Assembly: GCA_030147455.1 (NCBI GenBank)
Contig: JASKZU010000154.1
Coordinates: forward strand, 1 to 5,897
Direction: 5' to 3'
DNA: 5,897 nt
From: Planococcus sp. (in: firmicutes)
GTDB lineage: Bacteria > Bacillota > Bacilli > Bacillales_A > Planococcaceae
Shown here piece after piece: positions 4,794 through 5,897 of this stretch. Within the stretch, counting starts at the first letter, position 1, and every line of letters starts with the position of its first letter. A program made the position numbers and the translations under genes. The notes under the pieces are model-generated. The model saw only the letters and a list, made by a program, of their open reading frames with translations, searched no databases and was not told the DNA's origin.

Positions 4794-5897
4794 TCAGTCG
4801 TTTTGCCCGAGCATTTTTTTCAAGGCTTCAGCCATTGCATTATTTTGCGGCGGCTCGTCCTGTTTTTTCAAATATTGATTGACGTCTTTTTTCGTTGCCT
4901 TGGAGCTTCCTGCTTTTTTGCGTTTTTCAAATGCCGATAGTTTTTCGCGGTGGCCGCATTTGCAGACGAACATTTTGTTATCACCGTCTCCAACCATGTC
5001 CATGCGCTTGTGGCAATTCGGGCAGCGCGCATTTGTCGACATTGAAACGTTTTTCTTGAAGCCGCAATCGCGATCCTGGCATACGTGCATCTTGCCGCGT
5101 TTGCCGTTCACTTCAAGCAAAGGCTTGCCGCAGTCCGGGCACATCTTGCCGGTAATGTTGTCGTGCTTGAACTTTTTATCGCTCGACTTGATTTCCGATA
5201 CCGACTTTTTAGAGAAGGCGATCATGTCAGCCATAAACTGCTCTTTCTTTAATTGCCCTTTTGCAATCTTCGTCAATTGCGTTTCCCAGTCGGCCGTAAG
5301 TTTTGGCGACTTTAAATCTTCCGGTGCCAAATCCAAAAGCTGGCGCCCTTTGGAAGTCACGATCAGGTCTTTGCCTTTTTTCTCGATCAGGAAACTGTTA
5401 AACAGCTTATCGATAATATCGGCACGTGTTGCGACCGTCCCAAGACCGCCTGTCTCGCCCAGTGTCTGAATCAGCGCCTTGGATTCGCCCGCCATAAACT
5501 GCGCTGGGTTTTCCATTGCACCGAGCAGCGTTCCTTCATTAAAGAATGCCGGCGGCTTGGTTTTCCCTTCTGTCAGCGTAATGCCCTTTAGCTGAACCTT
5601 CTCGCCCTGCTCAAATGCCGGAAGCGTCGATTCGCCTTCTTCGTCCGCCTCTTTGTATACCCGTTTCCAGCCTTCTTCGCGTATGGTATTGCCTTTGGCC
5701 TGGAACGCTTCACCGGCTACATGGAGCTCAACCGTCGTCCGGTCATATACATGGTGGGGCAGGAATACCGCCAGGAACCGGCGGACAATCATGTCATACA
5801 ATTTATATTCCTTGTCGCTGAGTTCATGAAGCAGCGGCGTTTCTTCTGTCGGGATAATGGCGTGGTGATCGGATACTTTGCTGTCATCGACCACGCC
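4794..5897 (-). CDS. topB: DNA topoisomerase III, C-terminal part (runs off the window)
   Basis: The reading frame is open to the window edge, so the N-terminal part with the TOPRIM domain and active-site tyrosine is missing; about 367 C-terminal residues remain. Type IA topoisomerases relax negative supercoils and decatenate DNA through a single-strand break. Counting from the codon at 5894, visible motifs are DHHAIIPTE (9-17), the MENP segment (127-130) and GGLGTVATRADII (149-161). Two C-terminal zinc ribbons follow: Cys 252/255/272/277, and Cys 291/294/311/313, the second closing with CxC. A lysine-rich linker and the NNAMAEALKKM tail (351-361) end the protein; I recall a similar ribbon and tail in B. 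subtilis TopB. The GTG at 5894 is an internal valine, not a start. Topoisomerase I (TopA) is the alternative, but the DHHAII context and tail favour TopB. Confidence 0.92.
   Translation of the reverse strand, partial: GVVDDSKVSDHHAIIPTEETPLLHELSDKEYKLYDMIVRRFLAVFLPHHVYDRTTVELHVAGEAFQAKGNTIREEGWKRVYKEADEEGESTLPAFEQGEKVQLKGITLTEGKTKPPAFFNEGTLLGAMENPAQFMAGESKALIQTLGETGGLGTVATRADIIDKLFNSFLIEKKGKDLIVTSKGRQLLDLAPEDLKSPKLTADWETQLTKIAKGQLKKEQFMADMIAFSKKSVSEIKSSDKKFKHDNITGKMCPDCGKPLLEVNGKRGKMHVCQDRDCGFKKNVSMSTNARCPNCHKRMDMVGDGDNKMFVCKCGHREKLSAFEKRKKAGSSKATKKDVNQYLKKQDEPPQNNAMAEALKKMLGQND

Noticed and set aside
4879..5469. 196-codon plus-strand open frame opposite topB
   Set aside because: Antisense shadow of a clearly conserved topoisomerase reading frame; it has no family resemblance.

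Overview
The window looks like chromosomal DNA from a low-to-mid GC Firmicute of the Bacillales. The proteins resemble Bacillus and Staphylococcus homologues recalled from memory, the ribosome binding sites are strong GGAGG types, and TTG and GTG codons appear at starts. A Planococcaceae member (Planococcus, Planomicrobium or Sporosarcina-like) is my best guess. That is an inference from protein flavour and base composition, not a search result. Every convincing gene is on the minus strand, so the order below follows transcription, from high to low coordinates.

Region A (5897 to 3595) holds the C-terminal half of DNA topoisomerase III (topB, cut by the window edge), a YbaK-type Cys-tRNA(Pro) deacylase 14 bp downstream, and a YczE-family membrane protein 51 bp after that. 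I see no terminator in the gaps, so these three may be co-transcribed from a promoter outside the window.

Region B (3594 to 3453) is a 142-bp regulatory gap. It holds a good extended -10 promoter (TTGAAC, 17 bp, TGTTATAAA) and a long inverted repeat (two 14-bp arms matching at 12 positions, 9-bp spacer) that covers the -10 hexamer and the expected transcription start. Its geometry and sequence resemble the binding site of CymR, the Bacillales cysteine-metabolism repressor.

Region C (3452 to 256) is a tight four-gene operon, yrrT - luxS - mccA - mccB, ending in a textbook intrinsic terminator. YrrT is a SAM-dependent methyltransferase whose by-product is S-adenosylhomocysteine. LuxS releases homocysteine from S-ribosylhomocysteine. 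MccA joins homocysteine to O-acetylserine to make cystathionine, and MccB cleaves cystathionine to cysteine. The operon therefore encodes the last three steps of methionine-to-cysteine conversion (reverse transsulfuration). In Bacillus subtilis the second gene is mtnN, the nucleosidase acting just before LuxS. Here luxS holds that slot, and mtnN must be elsewhere if the route is complete. The LuxS is of the Staphylococcus type rather than the B. subtilis type.

Region D (255 to 1) is AT-rich and non-coding apart from the start of another minus-strand gene (only its first five codons are visible, at 17 to 1, with a ribosome binding site). Its leader contains a long hairpin or dyad (103-135) and a weak Fur-like element. 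No gene-free stretch exceeds 300 bases. I saw no tRNA, rRNA, mobile element, CRISPR array or riboswitch.
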